NCBI GenBank assembly: GCA_002418725.1
Contig: DIER01000010.1
Location: 1 to 52,133, forward strand
DNA length: 52,133 bases
Reading direction: 5' to 3'
Source: Acholeplasmataceae bacterium UBA5769
GTDB lineage: Bacteria > Bacillota_I > Bacilli_A > Acholeplasmatales > Acholeplasmataceae
Below the pieces are notes generated by a model. It ran no database searches and was not told the origin of the DNA. It saw nothing but the letters and a program-made list of their open reading frames with translations. Both the position numbers and the translations under genes were made by a program. Below are positions 31,552 to 40,543 of this stretch, one piece after another. Every line of letters starts with the position of its first letter. Position 1 is the stretch's first letter.

Positions 31552-34017
31552 TCATGACCATTCCCTTTTGAGTACTTTCGTCACAAAGATTTTCGCTAAT
31601 TGGGGATCGAATTGATGACCCGCATGTTTTTTAATCTCTTCAATCGCTTTTTCTTTACTCATTTTCATACGGTAACTTCGATTAGAAGTCATCGCATCAA
31701 AACTATCTGCCAAATTGATAATGCGTGCAAAGAGTGGAATATCTTCACCCTTGATACCTCTTGGATAGCCTTTTCCATCCCAACGTTCATGATGTGTCAA
31801 CGCATATTCAGCAAGCTTTGAATACTCATCTGCTGCCCGTAAAATGTTATATCCCATTTCTGTGTGCGTCTTCATGATTTCAAACTCTTCTGTTGTGAGT
31901 TGATTTGGTTTATTTAAGATGGCATCTGGAATGGCAATTTTACCGATATCATGATACATACCGGCGAGTCTTAATTCTTTGAGACTATCTGCATTTAATT
32001 CTAATGCCAAACCAATCACATAACAAAGTTGACTGACTTTTTCTGAATGGATACGTTCGTCTCGATATTTATCTGTTAACGTTTTATGAATCGCCTTAAT
32101 CGCGTTATTTCTCACACTCATCGATTCTGCAATCTTATGTCGATACATATTATTTTCAGCTTTTTTAATCGCTTCATTAAAATCTGTATCGTTATTTTCG
32201 ATGATTTCGTACCCAATCGAAATAGATAGTCGCACATTTTCAATAATGAGATTAGAAACTTTTTTCGTGATATTCTCCACCAATGTGTCAATATACTTTT
32301 GTTTTTCACCCTTGACGATTGCAGCAAACTCGTCACCACCAATGCGTGAAACGAAATGTTCGCTCAATACATCACTTAAAATTAACGAAACCATTCTTAA
32401 CGCTTCATCACCTTTTAAATGTCCAAAAGCATCGTTGATAAGCTTTAACCCGTTCAGGTCAAGCATCATAATCGTTAAGGGGTATGCTTTATTTTGGGAT
32501 AAGGATTCAAATGTTTCTTGGAACATACGACGATTATATAAACCAGTGAGATAGTCGTGTTGGTTAATGTATTTGATTTCTTCTTGTCTGATGGTCGCCT
32601 CTGTAATATCTCTTGATATCGAAACAACACCGATGATATGATCTTTTTGGCTATAGATAGGAGACACAGACGTTTCATAAACATAGCGAACGGAGTCTCT
32701 CATGATTTCCCAATCGTAGAGTTTGTGTTCACCTTGAAGTGCTAAAGATATCATATCTTCATGAGCAATTTTACTTTGATTAAAAACATCTTCCATCTTT
32801 CGTCCAATCATATCTTCTTCTTCAAGACCTATCTTTGCTAAACCTTTTCCATACGCAGAACTGATGACGTGCGTAGGACTGATTTGGATAATGAAATCTT
32901 GGGTAGAATCGATCAGTAACTTAAATCGTTGTGAACGTAAATATAGTTCTTCTGCCTTTGTGGCATTTTCATTAAAATATACTTCTGCAGCATCAAGTGC
33001 TTGGTTAAGTGTTGATTTAATGTCTAAAAAACGATCTTTAGATTCAATAGGTAAACGATAACTTACCTTTTGGCTTAAATCGATTTTCGCAATCTCTTGA
33101 TCGAGTTCAACAAGTGGTATAAAGATGTAACGTCGGTTGAGTAAAAAGAATGTAATACCAATGACATTGATGAGCACAAAGACAACAACAAAATATCGTC
33201 CAAATTGAACTTGTGTCACATAAAATTCATTGTCTGGCATAAAAACAATCAGTTCATATTCATCAAGAATAACATCTGTATAGATCAAGGAACCTGTGTC
33301 TTGATGTAGGATTTGGTGTAGATGGACTTTGTTTTCATCAATCAAATCTAAATCAACATTAACCTCGCTAAGATCGACCAAAAGGTCATCCATTTGCCAT
33401 GAGGTCGGAAGGGTTAGCAGTTTTCCATTGGAATCCACTAAAAGTGCGTAACCTGTTTCACCGATGGTACGCGCTGCAATATGAGATTCAATATCATTAA
33501 TTCGAATATCAATACCAATAACACCCAGTAATTGATCATGCTCATCATAGACTGGGGCAGCCATGGTTGTAATCATATAATCTTGAGTGGCATTTAAGAA
33601 AGCAGGTGTAACGATGACACTTCCCTTTTCTATGGCCATCAAATACCAAACACGGGTTCTTAAATCAAAGCCTTCGGGTGGGATAAATCCTGATGAATTG
33701 TACATGACATTATGTATCGTACCAAAATAGATACTGGCAACCGATGGATGGTGCCCTTGTTTTTGAACGATATAATCGCGTAACCCCGTGGTACCATAAA
33801 GTTCAATATATGCTTCAACATCATGAATGGCATGGGTAAAGTCATCAAAAAAAAGCTGGACTTCCATCTCTGTATTCTCTAGCTCAAGTTCCAGTAATTT
33901 AACTTGACGGTTTCTTATTGTTTGTGCTGCATATAAAAAGATGGCAACAAAAAGAAACAACGAGACAATCAGAAATGTGCCAGCAATATAAAGTTGTGAA
34001 CGTGCATATCTCTTCAA
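31552..34017 (-). CDS. Cache-PAS-GGDEF-HD-GYP sensor protein (cyclic-di-GMP turnover)
   Basis: An 821-residue membrane sensor. TM1 ~10-31; extracellular double-Cache-like domain ~35-268 (with FDLRTRVWYLMA and LLGVIGIDIRI); TM2 ~274-294; a HAMP-like linker; PAS ~365-475 (WEIMRDSVRYVYETSVSP); GGDEF ~485-635 with an intact RIGGDEF (558-564), so it should make c-di-GMP; HD-GYP ~640-815 with HDIGK (689-693) and HHERWDGKGYPRG (742-754), so it should break c-di-GMP. No RxxD inhibitory site precedes GGDEF. The start is TTG with AAGGTGA five bases before it. A -10 TATAAT precedes it. Single gene. Confidence 0.93.
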   Translation of the reverse strand: MKRYARSQLYIAGTFLIVSLFLFVAIFLYAAQTIRNRQVKLLELELENTEMEVQLFFDDFTHAIHDVEAYIELYGTTGLRDYIVQKQGHHPSVASIYFGTIHNVMYNSSGFIPPEGFDLRTRVWYLMAIEKGSVIVTPAFLNATQDYMITTMAAPVYDEHDQLLGVIGIDIRINDIESHIAARTIGETGYALLVDSNGKLLTLPTSWQMDDLLVDLSEVNVDLDLIDENKVHLHQILHQDTGSLIYTDVILDEYELIVFMPDNEFYVTQVQFGRYFVVVFVLINVIGITFFLLNRRYIFIPLVELDQEIAKIDLSQKVSYRLPIESKDRFLDIKSTLNQALDAAEVYFNENATKAEELYLRSQRFKLLIDSTQDFIIQISPTHVISSAYGKGLAKIGLEEEDMIGRKMEDVFNQSKIAHEDMISLALQGEHKLYDWEIMRDSVRYVYETSVSPIYSQKDHIIGVVSISRDITEATIRQEEIKYINQHDYLTGLYNRRMFQETFESLSQNKAYPLTIMMLDLNGLKLINDAFGHLKGDEALRMVSLILSDVLSEHFVSRIGGDEFAAIVKGEKQKYIDTLVENITKKVSNLIIENVRLSISIGYEIIENNDTDFNEAIKKAENNMYRHKIAESMSVRNNAIKAIHKTLTDKYRDERIHSEKVSQLCYVIGLALELNADSLKELRLAGMYHDIGKIAIPDAILNKPNQLTTEEFEIMKTHTEMGYNILRAADEYSKLAEYALTHHERWDGKGYPRGIKGEDIPLFARIINLADSFDAMTSNRSYRMKMSKEKAIEEIKKHAGHQFDPQLAKIFVTKVLKREWS

Positions 34018-34098
34018 TCACATCACCTTACTTTTATGGCTCTATTATAACACCTGATAAAACACTGTTCCTAAGGTTATGCTAATTGTAAGAAAGAA

Positions 34099-35325
34099 TT
34101 AAGAAAGATGTATTTGCATATAGCAAGCTTCTGCTGCTAAATGCCCTGTTGAAAACGCGATCGTTAAATTAAAACCACCAATGGGGCCTTGTAAATCGGT
34201 CGTTTCCCCCACAAAGTAAAGTCCTGGTATCCGTTTAACCATCATCGTTTTGGGGTCTAATTCTTTGGTTGAGACCCCACCCGCATTGACAAATGCCCTT
34301 TCAATGGTTTCAACGCGATCAATTTTTAAACGAAAACGAAAGATCATGTCCAGTATGCGTTCACGATCTTTCTTACTATACTCTGACATTCTTTTTTGTG
34401 TGATATCTAACCACTCAACGATTTTCTTGCTCAACCTTTTGGTTAAGATTTCCTCTAAAAATAGATTCAACATTTCATTTTTTTGTAGTGCTTGATCAAA
34501 ACGTTTTAACACATCATGTTCATGCCACTCAGTCAGTGGAAAATGAACATACACGTCTTCATGCAATGACTTTTCAGCAATCACCTCTGAGGCGTGTAAA
34601 ACCGCTGGACCGCTCAGTCCAAAATGGGTAAAAAGCACCCCACCAGGAAACGTCTTTTTCACACCTTCAATCGTTAACTCCGCTTGACTGATGGTTACAC
34701 CTTGAAGGTCTTTATAATCGGTTTTGACTTGATCAACATAAACATGCGTTTCTGCTGGTGTAAACGGAATGGTTTCTAGACCTAAGTTTTTCGCAAATAC
34801 GACCCCATCACCACTACTTCCCGTTGTTGGATAGGCTTTTGAACCGGTTGCTACAATCACACAAGATGAGATTAACGTTTGATTCGCTGTCACAACCTCA
34901 AACGTATGTTCGTGTTTAACTAACGTTTTAACACTCTCTTTGAAAAGGATACGTCTTTGGTCAATGTCATGCAAAAGGGCATCCAATACACTTTGGCTTA
35001 ACTGTGTTTCAGGAAAATACTTGAGCCCCTGTTCAAGTAATAAACCCAGTCCTCTTTGTTTAAAAAATGCGATAATTTCTTCAGGACCAAACGTTTTTAA
35101 AGCATGATATAAAAACCTGCGATGTTTCATGTTAAGTGCCTCTATAAAGCCATCAACGGGTAAGTTATTGGTGACATTACAGCGTTTGCCACCAGTGAGT
35201 TTAAGCTTTTTAGCAAGTTGATCATTCTTTTCTAAAATGAGATAATTCAGTTTATGTTTTTGCAACACATTCGCTGCCATTAAACCGGATGGACCACCCC
35301 CAATGATAATCACATCATAAATCAT
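34099..35325 (-). CDS. BaiN/HI0933-like FAD oxidoreductase
   Basis: A ~408-residue flavoprotein of the aminoacetone-oxidase/BaiN group. FAD-binding start DVIIIGGGPSGLMAANVL, LILEKNDQLAKKLKLTGGKR then CNVTNN (family hallmark), GSKAYPTTGSSGDG and the C-terminal NAGGVSTKELDP with GLYFVGETTDLQGPIGGFN. The substrate of this widespread family is largely unsettled. AGGAG touches ATG 35334 directly but is 9 bases from ATG 35325, which is preferred. The start overlaps the end of the racemase gene by about 11 bases, so the two form an operon. Confidence 0.9.
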   Translation of the reverse strand: MIYDVIIIGGGPSGLMAANVLQKHKLNYLILEKNDQLAKKLKLTGGKRCNVTNNLPVDGFIEALNMKHRRFLYHALKTFGPEEIIAFFKQRGLGLLLEQGLKYFPETQLSQSVLDALLHDIDQRRILFKESVKTLVKHEHTFEVVTANQTLISSCVIVATGSKAYPTTGSSGDGVVFAKNLGLETIPFTPAETHVYVDQVKTDYKDLQGVTISQAELTIEGVKKTFPGGVLFTHFGLSGPAVLHASEVIAEKSLHEDVYVHFPLTEWHEHDVLKRFDQALQKNEMLNLFLEEILTKRLSKKIVEWLDITQKRMSEYSKKDRERILDMIFRFRLKIDRVETIERAFVNAGGVSTKELDPKTMMVKRIPGLYFVGETTDLQGPIGGFNLTIAFSTGHLAAEACYMQIHLS

Positions 35326-36013
35326 GTACTTCATCTCCTAACATCCATAATGCAGCCTTTTTCGCATGAAGATAAAGCGTATCAAAACGTGCAATATCTA
35401 GATCTTTTTCTCGAATTAAAAGAGGTAATTCTGTGCATCCCAAGATGACGCCATCAACTTCAAGACTATCAATGATAGCTAGAAGATCACGTCTACTTTG
35501 ATCATGCATCTTACCTACAATAAGTTCTTTGTAAATAACATCATGAATTTTCATCTGTTGTTCAGGACTTGGTTTAACAATTGTAATGTTTTCTGCTTTT
35601 GCTAATTTATCATAAAGATCACTTTGCATGGTATACATCGTTCCAAGTAAGCCAACGTTTTGAATGCCCTTCGCTTTGACTTCTTTGATCGTTTCTTTTG
35701 CTATATTAATCAGAGGTAATCCAACCCTTTTTTCGACTTTATCTGCAACAAGATGCATGGTATTTGCACAGAGCAGAAAACCATCCGCACCGCATGCTTT
35801 AAGTTTTAACGCTTCTTCTGTCAAACGATCTTCAATCCTTTGCCATTCACCTTTTTCAAGCAGAGATTCAAGTTCTGCATAATCAAATGAATACATGATA
35901 ATTTTCGCAGAATGTGATCCTCCCATCTTTTGATTAATGACCTCATTGATCACTTGATAATAAGTCAACGTGGATTCATAACTCATCCCACCAAGCATCG
36001 CTAATGTTTTCAT
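35315..36013 (-). CDS. Aspartate/glutamate racemase family protein
   Basis: A 232-residue amino-acid racemase with the two catalytic cysteines: Cys82 in LLCANTMHL and Cys194 in ILGCTELPL, plus the family opening MLGGMSYESTLTYY. These PLP-free enzymes interconvert L- and D-aspartate or related acids. The sequence is nearer the general YgeA/aspartate racemase type than glutamate racemase MurI. The frame extends eight codons upstream, but ATG 36013 begins the conserved domain. It overlaps the flavoprotein gene downstream. Confidence 0.9.
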   Translation of the reverse strand: MKTLAMLGGMSYESTLTYYQVINEVINQKMGGSHSAKIIMYSFDYAELESLLEKGEWQRIEDRLTEEALKLKACGADGFLLCANTMHLVADKVEKRVGLPLINIAKETIKEVKAKGIQNVGLLGTMYTMQSDLYDKLAKAENITIVKPSPEQQMKIHDVIYKELIVGKMHDQSRRDLLAIIDSLEVDGVILGCTELPLLIREKDLDIARFDTLYLHAKKAALWMLGDEVHDL

Positions 36014-36079
36014 GATTACGCTCTCTTTCTCTTGCATATGTAAACCAGTAAACTTTATGTCTTACTTCCATTATATAAT

Positions 36080-36108
36080 AAAAAAACAATCAAACAGGAT
36101 GATTGTTT
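36080..36108 (-). terminator. Terminator after tRNA-Pro
   Basis: Minus strand AAACAATCA (36108-36100) pairs with TGATTGTTT (36092-36084) around a 7-base loop, followed by TTTT. It ends the tRNA transcript before the racemase gene. Confidence 0.85.
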
Positions 36109-36114
36109 AACTCA

Positions 36115-36191
36115 TGGTCGGGTAGACAGGATTTGAACCTGCGACCTCCTAGTCCCGAACCAGGCGCTCTACCAAGCTGAGCCACTACCCG
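36115..36191 (-). tRNA. tRNA-Pro(CGG)
   Basis: A complete 77-base tRNA. Acceptor CGGGTAG/CTACCCG (7 bp) with discriminator A and encoded CCA (36117-36115); D-arm GCTC...GAGC; anticodon stem CCTGG/CTAGG (one G-U) with loop TTCGGGA, so the anticodon is CGG with G37, as expected for proline; T-arm GCAGG TTCAAAT CCTGT. It reads CCG. An extended -10 (TGCTATAAT) precedes it and a terminator follows, so it is transcribed alone. Confidence 0.96.
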
Positions 36192-36210
36192 AACTGTATT
36201 TTCATTCCAC

Positions 36211-36219
36211 ATTATAGCA
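36211..36219 (-). promoter_or_regulatory. Extended -10 promoter of tRNA-Pro
   Basis: Minus strand TGCTATAAT (36219-36211), an extended -10 about 20 bases before the tRNA 5' end; no good -35 is present, which an extended -10 can tolerate. Confidence 0.6.
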
Positions 36220-36304
36220 TAAGATCTTTATTTCGTATATCGAAGAAAGATGAATCATCTTTTTTATAAACAGATAATCTTTTTCAACGAATTTTGATTT
36301 TCAC

Positions 36305-36333
36305 CTTTAACTTATACCCCATATACCTTATAA
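36305..36333 (+). promoter_or_regulatory. Promoter of guaC
   Basis: TTTAAC (36305-36310), a 17-base spacer, TATAAT (36328-36333), about 37 bases before the start codon. Confidence 0.6.
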
Positions 36334-36370
36334 TAGTAACGTAGTTCAAATATTAAATCTGAGGTGTCCC

Positions 36371-37459
36371 ATGCGTATTGAGTTTGATGAAAAATTAGAT
36401 TTCAGTGATGTCTTAATCCGTCCCAAAAGATCTGCACTCGCCAGTAGACGTGATGTTGACTTAAATAGAGAGTTTACGTTTAAACATAGTAAAAAAACCT
36501 GGAAAGGTATTCCTATCATGGCAGCGAACATGGACGGTGTAGGTACCATCCATATTGCTGAATCCCTACAAAAGCATGGTCTTTTTACTTGCCTTGTGAA
36601 AAGTTATGGTTTGGATGACTTAAACCAACATATAAAACGTTTAGATCCCAATCATTTCGCGGTTTCAACAGGCACATCTAAAACAGACTTAACTAACTTA
36701 AAACTTGTCCTAAAGGCACATCCGCAAATCAAATTCATTTGTATCGATGTTGCCAATGGCTATTCAGAACACTTCGGTGACTTCGTTGAATCTGTCAGAA
36801 AATCTTATCCTGAACACGTCATTATCGCTGGAAATGTCGTGACTGCAGATATGACACAAGAATTGATTTTACGTGGTGCAGATATTGTTAAAGTCGGTAT
36901 TGGCCCTGGTTCAGTGTGTACAACACGTATTCAAACAGGTGTCGGTTACCCTCAATTATCTGCCATCATCGAATGCGCGGATGCAGCACATGGTTTAGGT
37001 GCTCACATCATCAGTGATGGGGGTTGCACCTGTCCAGGTGATGTGGCAAAAGCTTTTGGTGCAGGTGCTGACTTCGTGATGCTAGGTGGTTTATTTGCTG
37101 GTCATGACGAGGGTGGTGGAGAAGTCATTACCGAATATCATGACACCCATCAACGCACACCACTTACAAATGAACCCGTTTATGTTAAAAAACAATTTGT
37201 AGAGTTTTATGGCATGAGTTCTTCAACTGCGATGATTAAACACCATGGTGAAGTGGCTGAATATCGTAGTTCAGAAGGAAGAACTGTAAAAATTCCTTAC
37301 AAAGGAAAAGTGGATGACACCATTAAAGATATTTTAGGTGGTGTTCGCTCAACCTGCACGTATGTTGGTGCCGCCACATTAAAGCATTTATCCAAATGCA
37401 CAACGTTTATCAAAGTACACCGTCAATATAACGATGTGTTCGTCAGAGAAAAACATTAG
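36371..37459 (+). CDS. guaC: GMP reductase
   Basis: A 362-residue GMP reductase, which converts GMP to IMP with NADPH and ammonia release, letting guanine feed the adenine pool. It keeps the GuaC-type opening FDEKLDFSDVLIRPKRS, IDVANGYSEHF, and the catalytic loop VGIGPGSVCTTR with Cys183, then TGVGYPQLSAIIECADAAHG and HIISDGGCTCPGD. No CBS domains, which separates it from IMP dehydrogenase. It is slightly longer than the usual ~325-347. GAGGTG precedes the ATG. A terminator overlaps its stop. It complements the nucleoside importer and Ndk in purine salvage. Confidence 0.95.
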   Translation: MRIEFDEKLDFSDVLIRPKRSALASRRDVDLNREFTFKHSKKTWKGIPIMAANMDGVGTIHIAESLQKHGLFTCLVKSYGLDDLNQHIKRLDPNHFAVSTGTSKTDLTNLKLVLKAHPQIKFICIDVANGYSEHFGDFVESVRKSYPEHVIIAGNVVTADMTQELILRGADIVKVGIGPGSVCTTRIQTGVGYPQLSAIIECADAAHGLGAHIISDGGCTCPGDVAKAFGAGADFVMLGGLFAGHDEGGGEVITEYHDTHQRTPLTNEPVYVKKQFVEFYGMSSSTAMIKHHGEVAEYRSSEGRTVKIPYKGKVDDTIKDILGGVRSTCTYVGAATLKHLSKCTTFIKVHRQYNDVFVREKH

Positions 37460-37482
37460 GTAGATTCTCATCTACCTTTTAT
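37458..37482 (+). terminator. Rho-independent terminator after guaC
   Basis: AGGTAGAT (37458-37465), loop TCTC, ATCTACCT (37470-37477), then TTTATTTTT. The stem begins in the stop codon. Confidence 0.85.
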
Positions 37483-37539
37483 TTTTAATCATCGTCTGCT
37501 TATGCTAAAATAGAGACATATGAGAAAGGAGCGTGTTTC

Positions 37540-38172
37540 ATGTTGGATCAAGCTCAATCCTATATCAAACGTTATCTAAAAAAACATCCTGTCACCTCTT
37601 TGATGATCATCATCAACACCCTCTTTTTTTTGGTGACATTATTTACTGGTGGTTTTACGCTCATCAATTTAATCCGTTTAGGTGCTATTTATCCACCACT
37701 CATTCTTGAACAAGGTGAATTTTATCGCATCATCACCGGAACATTTCTTCATGGCAATGTCTTTCACTATTTAATGAACATGTATGTTCTCTTCTACTTA
37801 GGTGCTCACCTAGAACAACTCGTTGGACCAAGAAAACATTTACTTGTCTACTTATTATCCGCCATCGCATCCGGTGTTGCTGTAACCTATCTCGGTCAAG
37901 AAAATGCTGTGACGGTTGGTGCTTCTGGTGCTATTTTTGGAATCATGGGTGGTTTATTTATGTTAACCATTTTAAGAAAAAGATGGTTTCATCAAAGAAC
38001 CATTCGTTCCATTCAACAACTCATGGCAATCAACCTCATCTTAACATTTGTTGTGGCACGTATTTCCATTTTAGGTCATTTAGGTGGTTTGGTCATGGGG
38101 GTTTTACTCTTCTTTATCATCACACCAGAAAGACCTTATATCTTTGAAAATCCAGACTACTATCAATCATAA
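37540..38172 (+). CDS. Rhomboid family intramembrane serine protease
   Basis: A 210-residue six-helix rhomboid. The catalytic dyad is Ser129 in VGASGAIFG and His180 in LGHLGG; HGNVFHYLMNMYVLFYLG carries the usual His/Asn oxyanion region of helix 2. Rhomboids cut single-span proteins inside the membrane; the substrate is unknown. TGCTAAAAT, an extended -10-like sequence, and AAAGGAG precede the ATG. A strong terminator follows. Confidence 0.94.
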   Translation: MLDQAQSYIKRYLKKHPVTSLMIIINTLFFLVTLFTGGFTLINLIRLGAIYPPLILEQGEFYRIITGTFLHGNVFHYLMNMYVLFYLGAHLEQLVGPRKHLLVYLLSAIASGVAVTYLGQENAVTVGASGAIFGIMGGLFMLTILRKRWFHQRTIRSIQQLMAINLILTFVVARISILGHLGGLVMGVLLFFIITPERPYIFENPDYYQS

Positions 38173-38199
38173 AAAAAGTTGGTTTGCACCAACTTTTTT
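38171..38199. terminator. Bidirectional terminator after the rhomboid gene
   Basis: AAAAAAGTTGG (38173-38183 region) pairs with CCAACTTTTTT around loop TTTGCA. The A and T tails make it usable in both directions for the two converging genes. Confidence 0.88.
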
Positions 38200-38209
38200 G
38201 TTTTATCAC

Positions 38210-38710
38210 TTACTCTTCATCTCTTTCTTCATCAATGACATAATGTCTGATTTTACTTCTCATAGACCCTTTAGAAAAAATAATGTTGGTTTTCTGTGGA
38301 AAGAAAATCGTGTTGATGATGGGAATGAGTAAAAACATGATCCATGTGGGGTGCCATTGTTCTGTAATAAGCCCAATCGTGATATAAGCTGCAGTGACTA
38401 AAATGCCGACAAGCTTTCGCATATCGATTTTCTTATCAATAATTAAATTAACCAATGGAATCATTAAGAAAACGAGCCACGTGGGATGCCATATGCGAAA
38501 ACCAAATCCAATCCAAAGAAAAACAGCGAGTGCTAATAGCGGCATGATATCGGATAAGCGACGCCATGGTTGACGACTGAGTAAGACCCAACTGATGGGT
38601 ATTAAGAAAAAGAATGTCGCACCTAAACCCCAATTGTCTTGATAAAGACCAAAAAACAAGAATAGCATGATACTGATCAGTGGCATAGCAGCAATAATTC
38701 GTTTATTCAT
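38210..38710 (-). CDS. Membrane protein built of three helix-pair repeats
   Basis: A 166-residue protein with about six membrane helices arranged as three copies of one helix hairpin (~9-46, ~57-93, ~103-139). The second half of each copy reads NWGLGATFFFLIPIS, WHPTWLVFLMIPLVN and WHPTWIMFLLIPIIN; the last two are nearly identical. A charged tail (~145-166) ends in DEERDEE. I do not know the family's function; similar WHPTW membrane modules occur in Firmicutes. AAAGGAGA precedes the ATG. Divergent from the next gene with ~148 bases between the starts. Confidence 0.65.
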   Translation of the reverse strand: MNKRIIAAMPLISIMLFLFFGLYQDNWGLGATFFFLIPISWVLLSRQPWRRLSDIMPLLALAVFLWIGFGFRIWHPTWLVFLMIPLVNLIIDKKIDMRKLVGILVTAAYITIGLITEQWHPTWIMFLLIPIINTIFFPQKTNIIFSKGSMRSKIRHYVIDEERDEE

Positions 38711-38858
38711 CTGATTTATCTCCTTTTATTGTCTATACTATATATACCATATTTTATAAGATTTGCATAGATTTGAAGTTCTATCGAAGCCTTGCGCATT
38801 GCTATAAATGGAAAAGTGCTATATAATGCAATTAGATAAGAATCAAGGAGGTTTTAAG

Positions 38859-39515
38859 ATGAGTCAAATGAAATATGGCTATGGTTGGGTACTTAAATTT
38901 ATCCTCGCAGCTATTTTAGTTGGTATTGGAATCTACATGATTTTCGCAAACGAAGTGGTCTATACCATTACAGGGGTCGCCATTGTTGTTTTCTCTATCT
39001 TTAGAGTAGTCCCCTTGATGAAATCACTGAACAAAGAAGTGCTTCGCACCATCAATTTAATTGAGATTATTTTCGATACTTTAATTGGTGGCGTCATGAT
39101 CTATATCGCTTTGTCCAGAGATTTAGATAATGAAGCAGTTTGGGGTTATGTCTATCGCTACGCGCTCGCGTTCTTCTTCTATGCGAGAGGTTTAGTCTTC
39201 TTTAACTCCGTTGTTTTCTTTGGTGAAAAAGCAGAAATTCCCAAGTTTTGGATCCATATCACTTTCTTAACTTTAGGTGCCATCATCGCGGTGTTACCAG
39301 GGTTTGATTATGGTTCAGTGGCTATTTTCTTACTCTTCATCTCATTTATTGGCGCAGCTTATCTGGGTTATGATGGTTTTGGTGGTTATAAAAAATACCG
39401 TGAGTACCAAAAAGAGATCAACGCTGGAAAAGAAAAAGAGAAAGAAAAAGTTATTGAAGAAGAAAAACGGCCTATTCTTGATAAGGAAGAAGAAAAGAGA
39501 CCTTACGTTAATTAA
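38859..39515 (+). CDS. Hypothetical membrane protein with charged cytoplasmic tail
   Basis: A 218-residue protein with about six membrane helices (~10-30, 33-52, 64-86, 96-120, 128-147, 150-170). A strongly charged tail (KEKEKEKVIEEEKRP) holds the duplicated motif EEEKRP. Distantly HdeD-like in layout, but not assignable. The open frame starts earlier (38808), yet AGGAGG at 38846-38851 is ideally placed for ATG 38859. A -10 TATAAT at 38822-38827 precedes it. It ends at a strong bidirectional terminator. Confidence 0.6.
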   Translation: MSQMKYGYGWVLKFILAAILVGIGIYMIFANEVVYTITGVAIVVFSIFRVVPLMKSLNKEVLRTINLIEIIFDTLIGGVMIYIALSRDLDNEAVWGYVYRYALAFFFYARGLVFFNSVVFFGEKAEIPKFWIHITFLTLGAIIAVLPGFDYGSVAIFLLFISFIGAAYLGYDGFGGYKKYREYQKEINAGKEKEKEKVIEEEKRPILDKEEEKRPYVN

Positions 39516-39518
39516 TGA

Positions 39519-39550
39519 AAAATGCTGGATTAGCTTCCAGCATTTTTTTT
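39519..39550. terminator. Bidirectional terminator between converging genes
   Basis: AAATGCTGGA (39520-39529) pairs with TCCAGCATTT (39536-39545), loop of 6, then TTTTT. It lies between the tailed membrane protein gene and the HAAS protein gene. Confidence 0.88.
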
Positions 39551-40541
39551 ACGCTTTTGAACGTTTTAACGTTTTTACCCATGTCGTGATAAGATCAATA
39601 CCTACAACGATACAGATGAAAACTGTGATTCCAACAATGCCTTTATCAATGTTTGCTTGAACCTCTGAAACCGTCAAATCAACATAAGATCCGATTTTAA
39701 CGAGTGCTTCGTTTAACATTAATCCTTCTGAACGAATAAAGATTAAGAATAAGACCGTTGAAAGAACTTCGTGCGCTGTATAGAGAATCGCAAGATGAAT
39801 TTTCCATTCGCCGTGGTGTAACTTTAATAAATTGACAGCAATCCCAATGACAGCACTGATGATAAAGAAGACAATAAAGCGATCTGTGACTTGTTTGTTA
39901 AAGATTTGTGCAACCATCTCACCATTTTCATAAATACCAATTAAATGGATGTATCTTGTCAAAAAGATGATGAAGATCGCTGAAAAAGCTGTTCCTAAAA
40001 TGAGACCTAAAAGTGACTCAACTTTAGATATTTTAGTCGTTTGTGGCGTGGGTAGATCAGGCAGATCACTGAGTTTCCAATCGGGAAGTTTCTTTTGTCT
40101 CGCTGCATAATCAATACCCCAGAAAATCAAGGTTACCCAAGCAAAGGCATGGATGAAAGCACCAAACACATTCGATAAAATCTTTCCGATCACTTCAGCA
40201 ATCATTAAGAAAACGGTACTCGCTTCAACGTGTATGATGGCATCAAAGGTACCAAACGTTAAGCTGACAGCAAGTAAAATAATCGTTACAATTTTTAACA
40301 CCTGAAGATAATCATCAAAGAAGAGTGGTGAGATCACGTATCGCTCTTCGCCACGATAGTTTTTTGCAAGTTCCCTGGGATGCCCAAGTTCATGCAAAAC
40401 TTTATCAATCTCTTCATCGGTTGGATTTTTGCTTAACATGTCTGTGATGTTTGCATGTAATTCTTCTTTTACTTCAGCCCGCATATTTTCAGGCAATCTT
40501 TTGGTCACTGCATAGATGTATCTTTCTACAATATGTTTCAT
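39549..40541 (-). CDS. HAAS-domain membrane protein, partner of PadR regulator
   Basis: A 330-residue protein. The N-terminal ~65 residues form a HAAS-type (DUF1700-like) cytoplasmic helical domain: YAVTKRLPENMRAEVKEELH, then DEEIDKVLHELGHPRELAKN and YRG. About six to seven membrane helices follow. HAAS domains are typically encoded next to PadR regulators and are thought to sense membrane state or pass signals to them. The ATG lies three bases after the padR stop, with AGGAGG inside the end of padR, so the pair is co-translated. Physiological output unknown. Confidence 0.85.
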   Translation of the reverse strand: MKHIVERYIYAVTKRLPENMRAEVKEELHANITDMLSKNPTDEEIDKVLHELGHPRELAKNYRGEERYVISPLFFDDYLQVLKIVTIILLAVSLTFGTFDAIIHVEASTVFLMIAEVIGKILSNVFGAFIHAFAWVTLIFWGIDYAARQKKLPDWKLSDLPDLPTPQTTKISKVESLLGLILGTAFSAIFIIFLTRYIHLIGIYENGEMVAQIFNKQVTDRFIVFFIISAVIGIAVNLLKLHHGEWKIHLAILYTAHEVLSTVLFLIFIRSEGLMLNEALVKIGSYVDLTVSEVQANIDKGIVGITVFICIVVGIDLITTWVKTLKRSKA

Positions 40542-40543
40542 CT

